A stretch of 64,000 bases of DNA. Origin: Eleftheria terrae (GTDB taxonomy: Bacteria; Pseudomonadota; Gammaproteobacteria; Burkholderiales; Burkholderiaceae_C). The notes under the pieces were generated by a model. The model was not told the origin of the DNA. It saw only the letters and a list, made by a program, of their open reading frames with translations, and ran no database searches. The stretch is from NCBI RefSeq assembly GCF_030419005.1, contig NZ_CP106951.1:5022001-5086000 (forward strand), read 5' to 3'. Both the position numbers and the translations under genes were made by a program. Shown here piece after piece: positions 42,265-52,202 of the stretch; the stretch's first letter is position 1; the number at the start of each line of letters is the position of its first letter.

Positions 42265-43602
42265 ATGAAGTTCAAGCAGAGGTGGGCCGTGGGCGGGGTG
42301 CTGTTGCTGGCGGCGCTGGCCGGCATTGCAGCCTGGAGGGCCGGGCAGGACGCACCGCTCAGCTACCGCACCGCGCTGGTGGAGCAGGGCAGCCTGCAGG
42401 CCAGTGTCTCGGCGGCCGGCACGGTGACGGCCGTCGCTCAGGTGCAGGTGGGCAGCCAGGTGTCGGGCCAGATCAACGAGGTGCTGGCCGACTTCAACTC
42501 GGAGGTGCGCAAGGGCCAGCTCATCGCCAGGCTCGACCCGCAGAGCTTCGAGTACCGGGTGCAGCAAGCCCAGGCGGACGTCGAAGCGGCGCGCGCCGCG
42601 GTGTTGACGGCCCAGGCCAATGCCTTGGCTTCCGAGGCGGCCCTGTCGCGCGCCCGGCTGGAAGCGGCACAGGCCGGGCGCGACCTGCAGCGCAGCCGTG
42701 AGCTGCTGGCGCGTGAATTCATCTCGCCCGCCGAGCTGGAGCGCAGCCGAGCCCAGGCCGAGACGCTGGCCGAGGCACAGCGCGGTGCGGAGGCGCAACG
42801 CAGCGTGGCACAGGCGCAGGTGCGCAATGCCGAGGCCACCGTGCGCCAGCGCGAGGCGCAACTGGCGCAGGCGAAGGTCGACCTGCAACGCACCCAGATC
42901 CGCTCGCCGGTGGACGGCATCGTCATCAAGCGCAGTATCGAGCTGGGCCAGACGGTGGCCGCCAGCCTGCAGTCGCCGGAGCTGTTCGTCATCGCCCGCA
43001 ACCTGGAGGACATGCAGCTGGAGGTGCCGGTGGACGAGGCCGACATCGGCCGCGTGCAACCGGGCCAGTCCGCCAGCTTCACGGTGGATGCCTTCCCCGG
43101 CCTGAGCCACACCGGCCGGGTGAAGCAGGTGCGCAAGGCGGCCACCAGCACGCAGAACGTCGTGACCTATACGGTGGTGGTGGGCTTCAGCCAGCCCGGC
43201 AGCCGGCTGCTGCCCGGTATGACGGCCAATGTGCGCATCGTGACGGACGTGCGCGAGCAGGTGCTCAAGGTTCCCAACGCCGCCCTGCGGGTGCGACTGC
43301 CGGCCGCTGACGAGGCGGCCCGGGCGGCGTCCGCGCCGCGGCGCGAGCGCGGGGCCCGTGCACCGGGCGCCGGCCGCCATGGCGAAGCCGGAGGCGGCTC
43401 TGCCGGCCGGGTGCTCGTGCTGCCCAGGGGGGGCGGCGAGCCGCGCGCAGTGCCGGTGCGGCTGGGCATCAGCGACGGTGCCATGACCGAGGTGCTGGGC
43501 GGTGAGCTGAAGGCCGGCGATACGGTGGTCGTCGGCGTCCATGCACCGGCTGGCGGTGACGGCGGCCCGCGGGCGCCCGGCGGCCCGCGGCTGGGCTTCT
43601 GA
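42265..43602 (+). CDS. MacA-like efflux adaptor protein
   Basis: Periplasmic adaptor of 445 aa for an ABC exporter. An N-terminal helix (about 8-24) anchors it; VQVGSQVSGQINEVLADFNSEV starts the lipoyl domain, a long coiled-coil hairpin follows (about 95-205), and RTQIRSPVDGIVIKRSIELGQTV closes it. The C-terminus is Gly/Arg/Pro-rich and longer than in MacA. It is first in a four-gene unit with the ATPase, permease and a lipoprotein. Confidence 0.9.
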   Translation: MKFKQRWAVGGVLLLAALAGIAAWRAGQDAPLSYRTALVEQGSLQASVSAAGTVTAVAQVQVGSQVSGQINEVLADFNSEVRKGQLIARLDPQSFEYRVQQAQADVEAARAAVLTAQANALASEAALSRARLEAAQAGRDLQRSRELLAREFISPAELERSRAQAETLAEAQRGAEAQRSVAQAQVRNAEATVRQREAQLAQAKVDLQRTQIRSPVDGIVIKRSIELGQTVAASLQSPELFVIARNLEDMQLEVPVDEADIGRVQPGQSASFTVDAFPGLSHTGRVKQVRKAATSTQNVVTYTVVVGFSQPGSRLLPGMTANVRIVTDVREQVLKVPNAALRVRLPAADEAARAASAPRRERGARAPGAGRHGEAGGGSAGRVLVLPRGGGEPRAVPVRLGISDGAMTEVLGGELKAGDTVVVGVHAPAGGDGGPRAPGGPRLGF

Positions 43603-43614
43603 CGGAGCATCGGG

Positions 43615-44327
43615 ATGGCGTTGATCGAGGCCCGTGCACTGACCAAGACCTACCGCATGAACGGCGATTCCGGCAGCGAGGTGCATGCGCTGCGCGGTGT
43701 GTCGCTGGACATCGAGGCCGGTGAGTTTGTCGCGGTGATGGGCGCCTCGGGCTCGGGCAAGAGCACGCTGATGAACATCCTCGGCTGCCTTGACCGGCCC
43801 AGCTCAGGCAGCTATCGCCTGGCCGGGGAGGCGGTGGAGTCGCTGTCGGGCGATGCGCTGGCGACCATCCGCAACCGGCGCATCGGCTTCGTCTTCCAGC
43901 AGTTCAACCTGCTGCCACGCACCTCGGCGCTGGAGAACGTGGAACTGCCGCTGGTCTATGCCGGCCTGGACCGCCACGAGCGCCGGGCCCGGGCACTCGA
44001 CTGCCTGCAAAGGGTGGGGCTGAGTGCCCGCGCCGGGCACACGCCGGCCGAGCTGTCTGGCGGCCAGCAACAGCGGGTGGCGATTGCGCGCGCGCTGGTG
44101 AACCGGCCCCAGATGATCCTGGCCGACGAACCCACCGGCGCACTCGACAGCACCACCTCCGACGAGGTGATGCGGCTGCTGAGCGAGCTGCATGGGCAGG
44201 GCATCACCATCGTGCTGGTGACGCACGAGCAGGACGTGGCCGCCTGGGCCGGCCGCTGCCTGCTGTTCCGCGACGGGCACATCGTCGAGGACCGGCAGCA
44301 GCCGCCGCATCGAGCAAAGGCGCCGGC

Positions 44328-44331
<4 letters not shown>
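43615..44331 (+). CDS. ABC transporter ATP-binding protein (MacB/LolD type)
   Basis: ATPase of 238 aa. Walker [17 protein letters not shown]-loop [16 protein letters not shown], signature [15 protein letters not shown], Walker [14 protein letters not shown] and the switch histidine in LVTHEQDVA are all present. It powers the permease whose start overlaps its stop (ATGA). Confidence 0.95.
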
Positions 44332-45552
<1,221 letters not shown>

Positions 45553-45560
<8 letters not shown>

Positions 45561-46176
45561 CACCCTGCATCCTCTCCATGGCACCCCCTCTCATCGCGCT
45601 GCAGACGGCCCACCGTCGCGGCGGCGCCGGCTGCTGGCCGGCGGGCTGGGGCTTGGCGCCACGCTGCTCGCTGCCGGCTGTGCCGGGTTGGGCGGCCCGC
45701 GCACCATCGAAGTGTCCGAGGCCCGCCTGCTGGAGGCCTTGAATCGCCAGTTTCCCTTCAATTCGCGGGTGCTCGGGGCGCTCGATCTGGTGGTGGTGCA
45801 GCCGCGGCTGAAGCTCTTGCCGGCCGAGAACCGCCTGGCCACCGAGTTCGATGTGAATGTCGACCCCTTGCTGGGCGGGCGGCCGATCGCCGGCACGCTG
45901 GGTCTGAGCTACGGGCTGCGCTTCGATGCGGCGGAGCACAGCGTGAAGCTCGAGCAGCCGCGGGTGGAGCGGCTGGACCTGGGCAGTGCAGGCGGCTGGC
46001 TGCAAGGCCGGGCGGGCCGCGTGGCGGCTGCGCTGGCCGAGAACCTGTTGAGCGAGCTCAGCGTCTACCAGCTGCCGCCCGATGATGTACAGCGCCTGCA
46101 GTCGCACGGCCTGCGGCCGGGCGCGATCCGCGTCACGCCGCACGGCCTGGCCATCTCGCTGGAGCCGGTGCGCTGA
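45553..46176 (+). CDS. DUF1439-type lipoprotein
   Basis: Predicted lipoprotein of 207 aa. A twin-arginine-like basic stretch RRRRLLAGG leads into a hydrophobic segment and the lipobox LLAAGC (cysteine about residue 43). The mature part carries alternating beta-rich sequence ([35 protein letters not shown]) as in DUF1439 proteins, which resemble lipid-binding folds. The start overlaps the permease stop by eight bases, so it is coupled to the exporter and may help it; that role is inference. Confidence 0.8.
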
Positions 46177-46224
46177 GGGCGCCGCCCGGTTGCGAAGCCA
46201 CACAGCTTTGCCGGGCGGCCTGGG

Positions 46225-46230
46225 TATGAT
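46225..46230 (+). promoter_or_regulatory. Possible -10 box of uppP
   Basis: TATGAT (5 of 6 matches) lies 31 bases before the proposed TTG start. There is no clear -35. If correct, the ATG codons at 46226 and 46229 fall inside the promoter, which supports the downstream TTG start. Confidence 0.35.
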
Positions 46231-46261
46231 GCCCGGCGTTTCTCAGTCGGGGGTCATTGGT

Positions 46262-47119
46262 TTGGATATCGTGTTGTTGTTGAAGGCCGCAGTGATGGGC
46301 ATCGTGGAAGGGCTCACCGAGTTCCTCCCCATCTCGTCCACGGGCCACCTGATCCTGACCTCTTCGCTGCTCGGCCTGGTGGGCGACAAGGTGAAGGTGT
46401 TCGAGATCGCGATCCAGACCGGTGCCATGTTCGCCGTGATGTGGGAGTACCGCGAACGCCTGCTGCGCACGGTGGCCGGCATCACCCACGACCCGGTCGC
46501 CCAGCGCTTTGCGCTCAATGTGGTGATCGCGTTCGTTCCGGCGGTGGTGATGGGCCTGGCCCTCGGCTCGATCATCAAGGCGCGGCTGTTCAACCCGCTC
46601 TTTGTTGCCTCGGCCTTCATCATCGGCGGCCTGATCATCCTGTGGGTGGAGCGGCGGCACCGCCACAGCTTCGGCGACCGCGACCTGGAGGGCCGGCGCC
46701 GCGCCCGCGTCGAGACGGTCGACGACATGACGCCGCTGGACGCGCTGAAGGTCGGGCTGGTTCAATGTGCGGCGCTGCTGCCAGGCACCAGCCGCTCGGG
46801 GGCGACCATCATCGGCTCGATGATCTTCGGCTTCTCGCGCAAGGCGGCCACCGAGTTCAGCTTCTTCCTCGGCATCCCGACGCTGATCGGGGCTGGCGTC
46901 TACTCGCTGTACAAGCAGCGCGATCTGCTGAGCGTGGCCGACCTGCCGATGTTCGGCGTCGGCCTGGTGTTCGCCTTCTTCAGCGCGCTGCTGTGCATCC
47001 GCTGGCTGATCCGCTACGTATCCACCCACGACTTCACCGTCTTCGCCTGGTATCGCCTGGTGTTTGGCGGACTGGTGCTGCTGACCGCCTACACCGGCTG
47101 GGTGGAGTGGCACGTCTGA
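46262..47119 (+). CDS. uppP: Undecaprenyl-diphosphatase
   Basis: BacA/UppP membrane phosphatase of 285 aa recycling undecaprenyl pyrophosphate for peptidoglycan and O-antigen synthesis. Signatures are [20 protein letters not shown] near the start and [16 protein letters not shown] in the second half, both forming the active site. About eight hydrophobic helices are visible. The TTG start is chosen since GGGGG lies 8 bases upstream and family members begin MDIVLLLKA. Confidence 0.95.
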   Translation: MDIVLLLKAAVMGIVEGLTEFLPISSTGHLILTSSLLGLVGDKVKVFEIAIQTGAMFAVMWEYRERLLRTVAGITHDPVAQRFALNVVIAFVPAVVMGLALGSIIKARLFNPLFVASAFIIGGLIILWVERRHRHSFGDRDLEGRRRARVETVDDMTPLDALKVGLVQCAALLPGTSRSGATIIGSMIFGFSRKAATEFSFFLGIPTLIGAGVYSLYKQRDLLSVADLPMFGVGLVFAFFSALLCIRWLIRYVSTHDFTVFAWYRLVFGGLVLLTAYTGWVEWHV

Positions 47120-47188
47120 GCCGTGCCCCCGGGGCCTGGGCAGGGGGGGCTCCTGCCGTGCGCGCCGCCCGGGCGGGCGGCCGCCATC

Positions 47189-47929
47189 TCAGCGTTTGCG
47201 GAACACCAGGTCCCACACCCCGTGGCCGAGCCGCAGGCCGCGGTTCTCGAACTTGGTGAGCGGGCGGTAGGCCGGCTTCGGTGCATAGCCGTCGGCCGTG
47301 TTCTCCAGGCCTTCGGCTTCCGACAGCACCTGCAACATCTGCTGCGCATAGGGCTCCCAGTCGGTTGCGCAATGCAGGTAGCCGCCGGGCGCCAGCCGCG
47401 ACACCAGCTGTGCGACGAAGGGCGCCTGGATCAGCCGCCGCTTGTGGTGGCGCAGCTTGTGCCACGGGTCGGGGAAGAAGATGTGCACGCCGGCCAGTGA
47501 ATCGGGCGCGATCATGTGTTCCAGCACCTGCACCGCGTCGTGGCGGATGATGCGCAGGTTCTCCAGCTGCTGTTCGCCAATGCGCTTGAGCAGCGCGCCG
47601 ACGCCCGGCTCGTGCACTTCGCAGCCGATGAAGTTCTCGTCCGGCCGCAGTGCCGCGATGTGGGCGGTCGCGTCACCCATGCCGAAGCCGATCTCGAACA
47701 CGGTCGGCGCATGGCGGCCGAAGGCCGCGTCCACGTCGAGCACGGTCTCCTGGTAAGGCAGGACGTAGCGGGGGCCGAGCTCGGCCAGCGCGCGGGCCTG
47801 GCCTTCGGTGGTGCGGCCGGCCCGCATCACGTAGCTGCGGATCGAACGCGGATGGGCGACCTCGGCGGGAGGCTGGTTGGCCGGCGGCTCGTCGGCCGGC
47901 GGCAGGGACGGGGGAGCATCGTGTGACAT
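47189..47929 (-). CDS. trmB: tRNA (guanine-N7-)-methyltransferase
   Basis: Makes m7G46 in tRNA, 246 aa. SAM loop [16 protein letters not shown], and the family motif [17 protein letters not shown] are clear, with [11 protein letters not shown] and TKFENRG in the C-terminal part. The first 28 residues are Pro-rich and not conserved, so a later start is possible. It converges with uppP. Confidence 0.95.
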   Translation of the reverse strand: MSHDAPPSLPPADEPPANQPPAEVAHPRSIRSYVMRAGRTTEGQARALAELGPRYVLPYQETVLDVDAAFGRHAPTVFEIGFGMGDATAHIAALRPDENFIGCEVHEPGVGALLKRIGEQQLENLRIIRHDAVQVLEHMIAPDSLAGVHIFFPDPWHKLRHHKRRLIQAPFVAQLVSRLAPGGYLHCATDWEPYAQQMLQVLSEAEGLENTADGYAPKPAYRPLTKFENRGLRLGHGVWDLVFRKR

Positions 47930-47953
47930 GCCGGGATTGTGCCCCGGCCCGCG

Positions 47954-49918
47954 TCACTGCAGCCGGGCGAGCAGCGGGCTCGGGTGCTCCGCGTGGGCCA
48001 GCAGCGTGAGCTGCTTGCGGGCCCGGGTGATGCCGACATAGAACAGGTTGGCCTCGTCTTCGGCCGGCTCGTGCGGGTCGGGGAACACCTTGCGCTCCAG
48101 CCACGGGATGAGCACATGGTCGAACTCCAGCCCCTTGGCCGATTCGATGGTGCCGAGCACCAGGCTGTCGGAGTCCTTCAGGGCCTGCTGTCGCAACTCG
48201 GCCGCATTCAGGAAGGCGAAGAAGTCGCCGACGTCGCGGTGACCCAGGGCCAGGCGCTCCAGTGCGTCGATGTTGCCCAGCGCTTCCTCGCGCCGGCGCG
48301 TCTCGACCAGGCGGCTCGCGGCGAGCGCCCGCAGGTCGAGCGCGGCGAGGAAGCGCGGCAGCAGTTCCGGGCCGCCCTGGCTGCGAGCCACCTCCAGCGC
48401 GGCCGCCAGGCGCCGGCGCACCCGTGGCGTGACGTTGTTCATCACCTGGTTCTCGAAGAACTGCATCAGCACGCGCGGGCTTTCGATGGCGAACTGCACG
48501 GCCTCCTGCACCAGGCGCCGCTGCGGCACCTCGGGGCGCTCGGCATCGATGATCTCGACCTCGCAGAAGAAGACGAAGGCCTCGACGATGCGCTTGCGCG
48601 TGTCGGCGCTCTCCACGCTCGAGAAGTTGTCGGCCGCCACCGCCAGCAGGCCACGCACGAGCAGCACCTCGGGCCGCAGCAGGTAGCTGTCGAAGCCGCG
48701 TGTGACATAGGGCAGGCCGGCTGCCAGCAAGCGGTTCTCCAGTTCGATGGACTGGTGGTCATGCCGCAGCAGCACGGCCCATTCCGACATGCGCCGGCCG
48801 CGGTGCAGCGTCTTCCAGCGATGCGCCTCCTCGAGGAGCTGGTCCACGCAGGAGGGCGCGCCCGGGCCGTAGTGGCGCACCGCCACCGGGGTGTCATGCT
48901 CGCAGTTGGAGGCATACGGCTTGCGGGCCAGGCGGCCGGCCCTCAGTGCCAGCTGGCGGCCGAAGCGGTAGCTGGCCGTCAGCGGCAGGCGGTGGATGCG
49001 GCGGCGGGTGCGCACCGACAGCTCGTCCTGCATGAAGCGGGTTTCGGCACCGGTGATCTGGTGGATCACCTGGTCATGGTCGCCGGCGCCGCAGAAGAAG
49101 CAGCCGGGGTGGTTCAGCAGCACGGCCTCCAGCACCGTGAACATGGCGCGGTTCAGGTCGTGCATTTCGTCGACCACCAGCACCTTGAGCCCGGCCGGCC
49201 AGGCCCGCAGGCCCTGCAGGGTTTCGCCCGCCAGGATGAGGCGCGCCAGGTCATAGGTGGCGTCGAAAGGGCCCCGAAAGGCCGGCCGGTCGGGATGGCC
49301 GCCCCGGCGCACCTGGTTCTCGTACTGCCGGAAGACCTGCAGCTGCAGATAGTCGCGCCCGAGCTCGGCAGCCCGGTCGGGGCTCAGGCCGTCTTCGGAG
49401 CTGTCGAGCTCCAGCTGCAGCGTGCCCTTGAGGTGCAGCATTTCGGCCAGGAACGCCTCGATGGCGGAGTTGTCGCCGGCGGTGGGGAACTGCAGTTCGT
49501 CGCGGTGCTTCTCGTGCGGGTTGCCTTCGACGCGCAGCACCGCCTCCCAGACATGCGGTTTCAGTTCCTCGGCGGCGAGCAGCTGCGGCACCTCGCCGCC
49601 CTCGATGACCCGCAGCACGGCGGCCGAGAAGCGCTCGAAGGTCTCGATGCGCAGCCGGCTGACCACCGGGTGCGGCACGCCCACCTTGCGCAGCGCCGCC
49701 TTCAGCGCAGCCACCGCCGGTTCGGTGAAGGTGAGGGCCAGGATCTGGTCGGGTGTCACGCCACGCTGCCACGACTCGGCGATGCGCAGCGCGAGCGTGG
49801 TGGTCTTGGCCGCACCGGCGTTGGCCTCGACCACGAGGGTGTTGGCGGTGGCGGTCTGGATCGCCACCTGTTCGTCGGTCGGAACGATGGTTTTCGGGAT
49901 GAAGCGGGCCGGGGTCAA
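47954..49918 (-). CDS. UvrD/Rep-like ATP-dependent DNA helicase
   Basis: Superfamily 1A helicase of 654 aa. Motif I is VEANAGAAKTTTLALRI, motif Ia LALTFTEPAVAALK, motif II VLVVDEMHDLNRAMF, motif III CGAGDHDQVIHQITGAE, motif IV LTASYRFG, motif V TIESAKGLEFDHVLIP and motif VI FYVGITRARKQLTLLAH. The Walker A is unusual: alanine replaces the glycine before the catalytic lysine (GAAKT for GxGKT). The TTG start at 49918 has AGGAA five bases upstream; longer readings would cross the antisense of tRNA-Gly and are rejected. It likely acts in repair or recombination. Confidence 0.88.
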   Translation of the reverse strand: MTPARFIPKTIVPTDEQVAIQTATANTLVVEANAGAAKTTTLALRIAESWQRGVTPDQILALTFTEPAVAALKAALRKVGVPHPVVSRLRIETFERFSAAVLRVIEGGEVPQLLAAEELKPHVWEAVLRVEGNPHEKHRDELQFPTAGDNSAIEAFLAEMLHLKGTLQLELDSSEDGLSPDRAAELGRDYLQLQVFRQYENQVRRGGHPDRPAFRGPFDATYDLARLILAGETLQGLRAWPAGLKVLVVDEMHDLNRAMFTVLEAVLLNHPGCFFCGAGDHDQVIHQITGAETRFMQDELSVRTRRRIHRLPLTASYRFGRQLALRAGRLARKPYASNCEHDTPVAVRHYGPGAPSCVDQLLEEAHRWKTLHRGRRMSEWAVLLRHDHQSIELENRLLAAGLPYVTRGFDSYLLRPEVLLVRGLLAVAADNFSSVESADTRKRIVEAFVFFCEVEIIDAERPEVPQRRLVQEAVQFAIESPRVLMQFFENQVMNNVTPRVRRRLAAALEVARSQGGPELLPRFLAALDLRALAASRLVETRRREEALGNIDALERLALGHRDVGDFFAFLNAAELRQQALKDSDSLVLGTIESAKGLEFDHVLIPWLERKVFPDPHEPAEDEANLFYVGITRARKQLTLLAHAEHPSPLLARLQ

Positions 49919-50019
49919 GGGGGTTCCTACGATACGGGGACGCGAGCGTGCGCAGCCGGGATTGTGGGCGATGCGGCCGCGGTGCGCCGGTGCAGCGGCG
50001 GCCGTCGACGCTGCGTTGC

Positions 50020-50047
50020 TTGAACCGGTGCCAGTTCGCGGTACACT
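50020..50047 (+). promoter_or_regulatory. Predicted promoter of tRNA-Gly
   Basis: TTGAAC, a 16-base spacer and TACACT, ending 12 bases before the mature tRNA. Confidence 0.6.
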
Positions 50048-50059
50048 ACGCGGCCACAC

Positions 50060-50133
50060 GCGGGTGTAGTTCAATGGTAGAACGGCAGCTTCCCAAGCTT
50101 CATACGAGGGTTCGATTCCCTTCACCCGCTCCA
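50060..50133 (+). tRNA. tRNA-Gly(CCC)
   Basis: 74 bases with encoded CCA. Acceptor GCGGGTG/CACCCGC, T-arm AGGG TTCGATT CCCT, anticodon loop TTCCCAA giving CCC. The anticodon stem GCAGC/GCTTC has one C-T mismatch at position 28-42; other stems are intact. Confidence 0.93.
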
Positions 50134-50136
50134 GCT

Positions 50137-50163
50137 AAAGCGTTGATTGCCAACGCTTTTTTT
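50137..50163 (+). terminator. Rho-independent terminator of tRNA-Gly
   Basis: AAAGCGTTG pairs perfectly with CAACGCTTT around a five-base loop, with seven T in all. Confidence 0.92.
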
Positions 50164-50464
50164 GTTTCCGAGCGCTTCCTGTGGTGGTTCTGCCGGGGAG
50201 TTGGCCCCGTGACGCTTCACCGGCGTTGCTGGCCGGCTCCAGGTGTGCCGGCGATGGCGGCCTGATGGGGCGCCTGGGTCGGCAGCCATTGCCCGGCCAG
50301 GTCGGCGGCGTGCGCAAGGTGCGCCGGATGTGCGAGGGCAGGTGCTGCCCGGCCCCGGCCCTGCCGTCTCCCTGAGCCTGCGACACGGCTCACCCGCTGA
50401 AGCGTCGATCGATAATGCCTTGGCCATTGCTGGCCGCCGCCGGCAGCTGGCTCGCCAGCGGCCT
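50164..50464. other. Intergenic stretch without a recognisable gene
   Basis: About 300 GC-rich bases between the tRNA-Gly terminator and the end of the O-methyltransferase gene. Open frames here have no ribosome site or recognisable protein. I see nothing else in it. Confidence 0.5.
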
Positions 50465-51154
50465 TCACAGCTTCACCACCACCTCGTGCCCATGCTGCAT
50501 CCCCAGGGCCGCGGTGGCCAGCGCGCACGACACATAGCCGCGCTGCGGGTCGCGCACATGCTGCAGGTAGCCCTGGGCACCCGCCATGTCGCTGTTGTCG
50601 CTGGCGAGCACGCTGCCAGGCACGAGCCGGTCTTCGAGGCCCTGGAGCACCGCCAGGTAGGACGACTTGAGGCCATCCAGCAGCACCAGGTCCACCTGCC
50701 GCGGCAGGTCGCAGGCCAAGGTCTCCCGGGCGTCGCCCACCCGCAGCTCGATGAGGTCGGCCAGGCCGGCGGCAGCGAAGTGCTCGCGGGCGCGCTCGGC
50801 CTTGAAGGGCTGCAGCTCGCCGGTGATGAGCCGGCCGCCGCCGTTGTCGCGCAAGGCGGCGGCGAGGAAGAGGGTGGAGATGCCGAAGGACGTGCCGTAC
50901 TCCACCACCATGCGGGCCCGTGTGGCACGCACCAGCACATAGAGCAGCTTGCCGAACTCGGGCGTGACGGGCATGTAGGCCGCGCTCATCGCCTCGTAGA
51001 AGCCGGCCTGTTCTTCATGCGTGATGCCGCGCGCCGCGGCCGCCCGGCGCAGCACCGGGTCGGTGTTCAGGGTGTCGTCATACAGCCGGTCCAGGACCTG
51101 CCGAACTCGCGGGGAAGTGAGGGTGCCGCACGAGGCGGAGAGCTGAGGGTTCAT
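50465..51154 (-). CDS. Class I SAM-dependent O-methyltransferase
   Basis: Methyltransferase of 229 aa of the catechol/caffeoyl-CoA O-methyltransferase family. The SAM loop is MVVEYGTSFGISTLFLAAAL; LITGELQPFKAERAREHF (acidic ribose-binding position) and the metal region VDLVLLDGLKSSYL and LASDNSDMAG are visible. The substrate is unknown. The ATG at 51154 is preceded by AGGAGC (CACAGGAGCATTCCC). It faces an AraC regulator gene across 143 bases, which may control it. Confidence 0.85.
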   Translation of the reverse strand: MNPQLSASCGTLTSPRVRQVLDRLYDDTLNTDPVLRRAAAARGITHEEQAGFYEAMSAAYMPVTPEFGKLLYVLVRATRARMVVEYGTSFGISTLFLAAALRDNGGGRLITGELQPFKAERAREHFAAAGLADLIELRVGDARETLACDLPRQVDLVLLDGLKSSYLAVLQGLEDRLVPGSVLASDNSDMAGAQGYLQHVRDPQRGYVSCALATAALGMQHGHEVVVKL

Positions 51155-51297
51155 GGGAATGCTCCTGTGAGAAACGAGGCGGCATGTTGGCGCCTCCTCC
51201 CCGACGCGGCTTGTACGCAAGCGCCACTCGCACGGCGACTGTCGCTGCGAGAATGGCGCACCCGGGCGCCTCAGCCGCTGGGAGGACACCGACACCG

Positions 51298-52110
51298 ATG
51301 CCACAGAAGACCAGCTACCACCTGCTGGCGGCCGCATTGCAAGGGCCGCCGCCCGATCCCCTGCAGCGCTTCGCGCGCGCCGTGCAACAGGTGGTGGACG
51401 GCTTCATCAGCCACGAGGCCTACCTGCAGGTCGCCTCCCGGGCCGCCCGCCAGCGCTGGTCGCCGGCACGGCTGGAGCAACAGGCCGCCTCGGCGATCGA
51501 GGCGGATGCACATCCCCTCGCCGACCTCCTGCTTGGCGCCACCGACGCGGCCTCGTTTGCCTGCCGTTGGAACGGCTTCAACCAGATGGCGCCGCTGGGT
51601 GCCGCGCGTTCCCTGGCGCTGGCACCGGCCGTGCACCTGCAGTCGGCGCACGGCCGGGAAGAAGCCGCCAGCGAGCTGCGTGCTCAGCTGGCGGCCGCCT
51701 GCGTGGCCAGGCTGCTGCCGCCGGGTGGCGGCGGTCAGCCACGCCGCCAGGACCAGGCGCATCGCCTGGCCGAGCACATGCGCCGGCTCGGCGTCCGGTG
51801 TGCCGCGCTGCAGGACAGTGTGGACAGCCTCTATGCCCAACCCTCGGCCCGGCTGGCCGAGTGCGCCCGGGCGGTGGGGGCCAGCCCCCGCACGCTGCAG
51901 CGCAGCTTCACCCGCGCCGGCGTCAGCTTCGAGGCCTTGCGGCAGGCCGTGCGCCTGACCCTTGCCGGCCACGCGATGCGGACCGGGTGCGAATCGCTCA
52001 CCGGAGTCGCCCAGCTGGCCGGCTTTTTCGACTCCGCTCACTTCGTGCGGGCCTGGAAGCGGGCCTGCGGCATCACGCCTTCGCAATACCGGCGGCTCGC
52101 GCAGTCGTGA
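51298..52110 (+). CDS. AraC family transcriptional regulator
   Basis: Protein of 270 aa. Residues about 165-268 form the double helix-turn-helix: LAECARAVGASPRTLQRSFTRAG and the second AQLAGFFDSAHFVRAWKRACG followed by the family ending ITPSQYRRLAQ. The N-terminal 150 residues are helical and match no domain I recognise. The ATG at 51298 lies 12 bases after GGAGG, a loose spacing. Divergent from the O-methyltransferase gene, its probable target. Confidence 0.85.
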   Translation: MPQKTSYHLLAAALQGPPPDPLQRFARAVQQVVDGFISHEAYLQVASRAARQRWSPARLEQQAASAIEADAHPLADLLLGATDAASFACRWNGFNQMAPLGAARSLALAPAVHLQSAHGREEAASELRAQLAAACVARLLPPGGGGQPRRQDQAHRLAEHMRRLGVRCAALQDSVDSLYAQPSARLAECARAVGASPRTLQRSFTRAGVSFEALRQAVRLTLAGHAMRTGCESLTGVAQLAGFFDSAHFVRAWKRACGITPSQYRRLAQS

Positions 52111-52202
52111 ATGGTCGCCCGGCGTCCGCGTTGACGGGGCCCTGGCCGCCGTCAACCCTCGTCCTACAGCCGGCCCGGGCAAGTTGCGCTACAACCGCAT
52201 CC

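Noticed and set aside
49919..50125. Upstream extension of the helicase frame to 723 codons
   Set aside because: It would read through the antisense of tRNA-Gly and its promoter; the TTG at 49918 has a good ribosome site and fits the conserved N-terminus.
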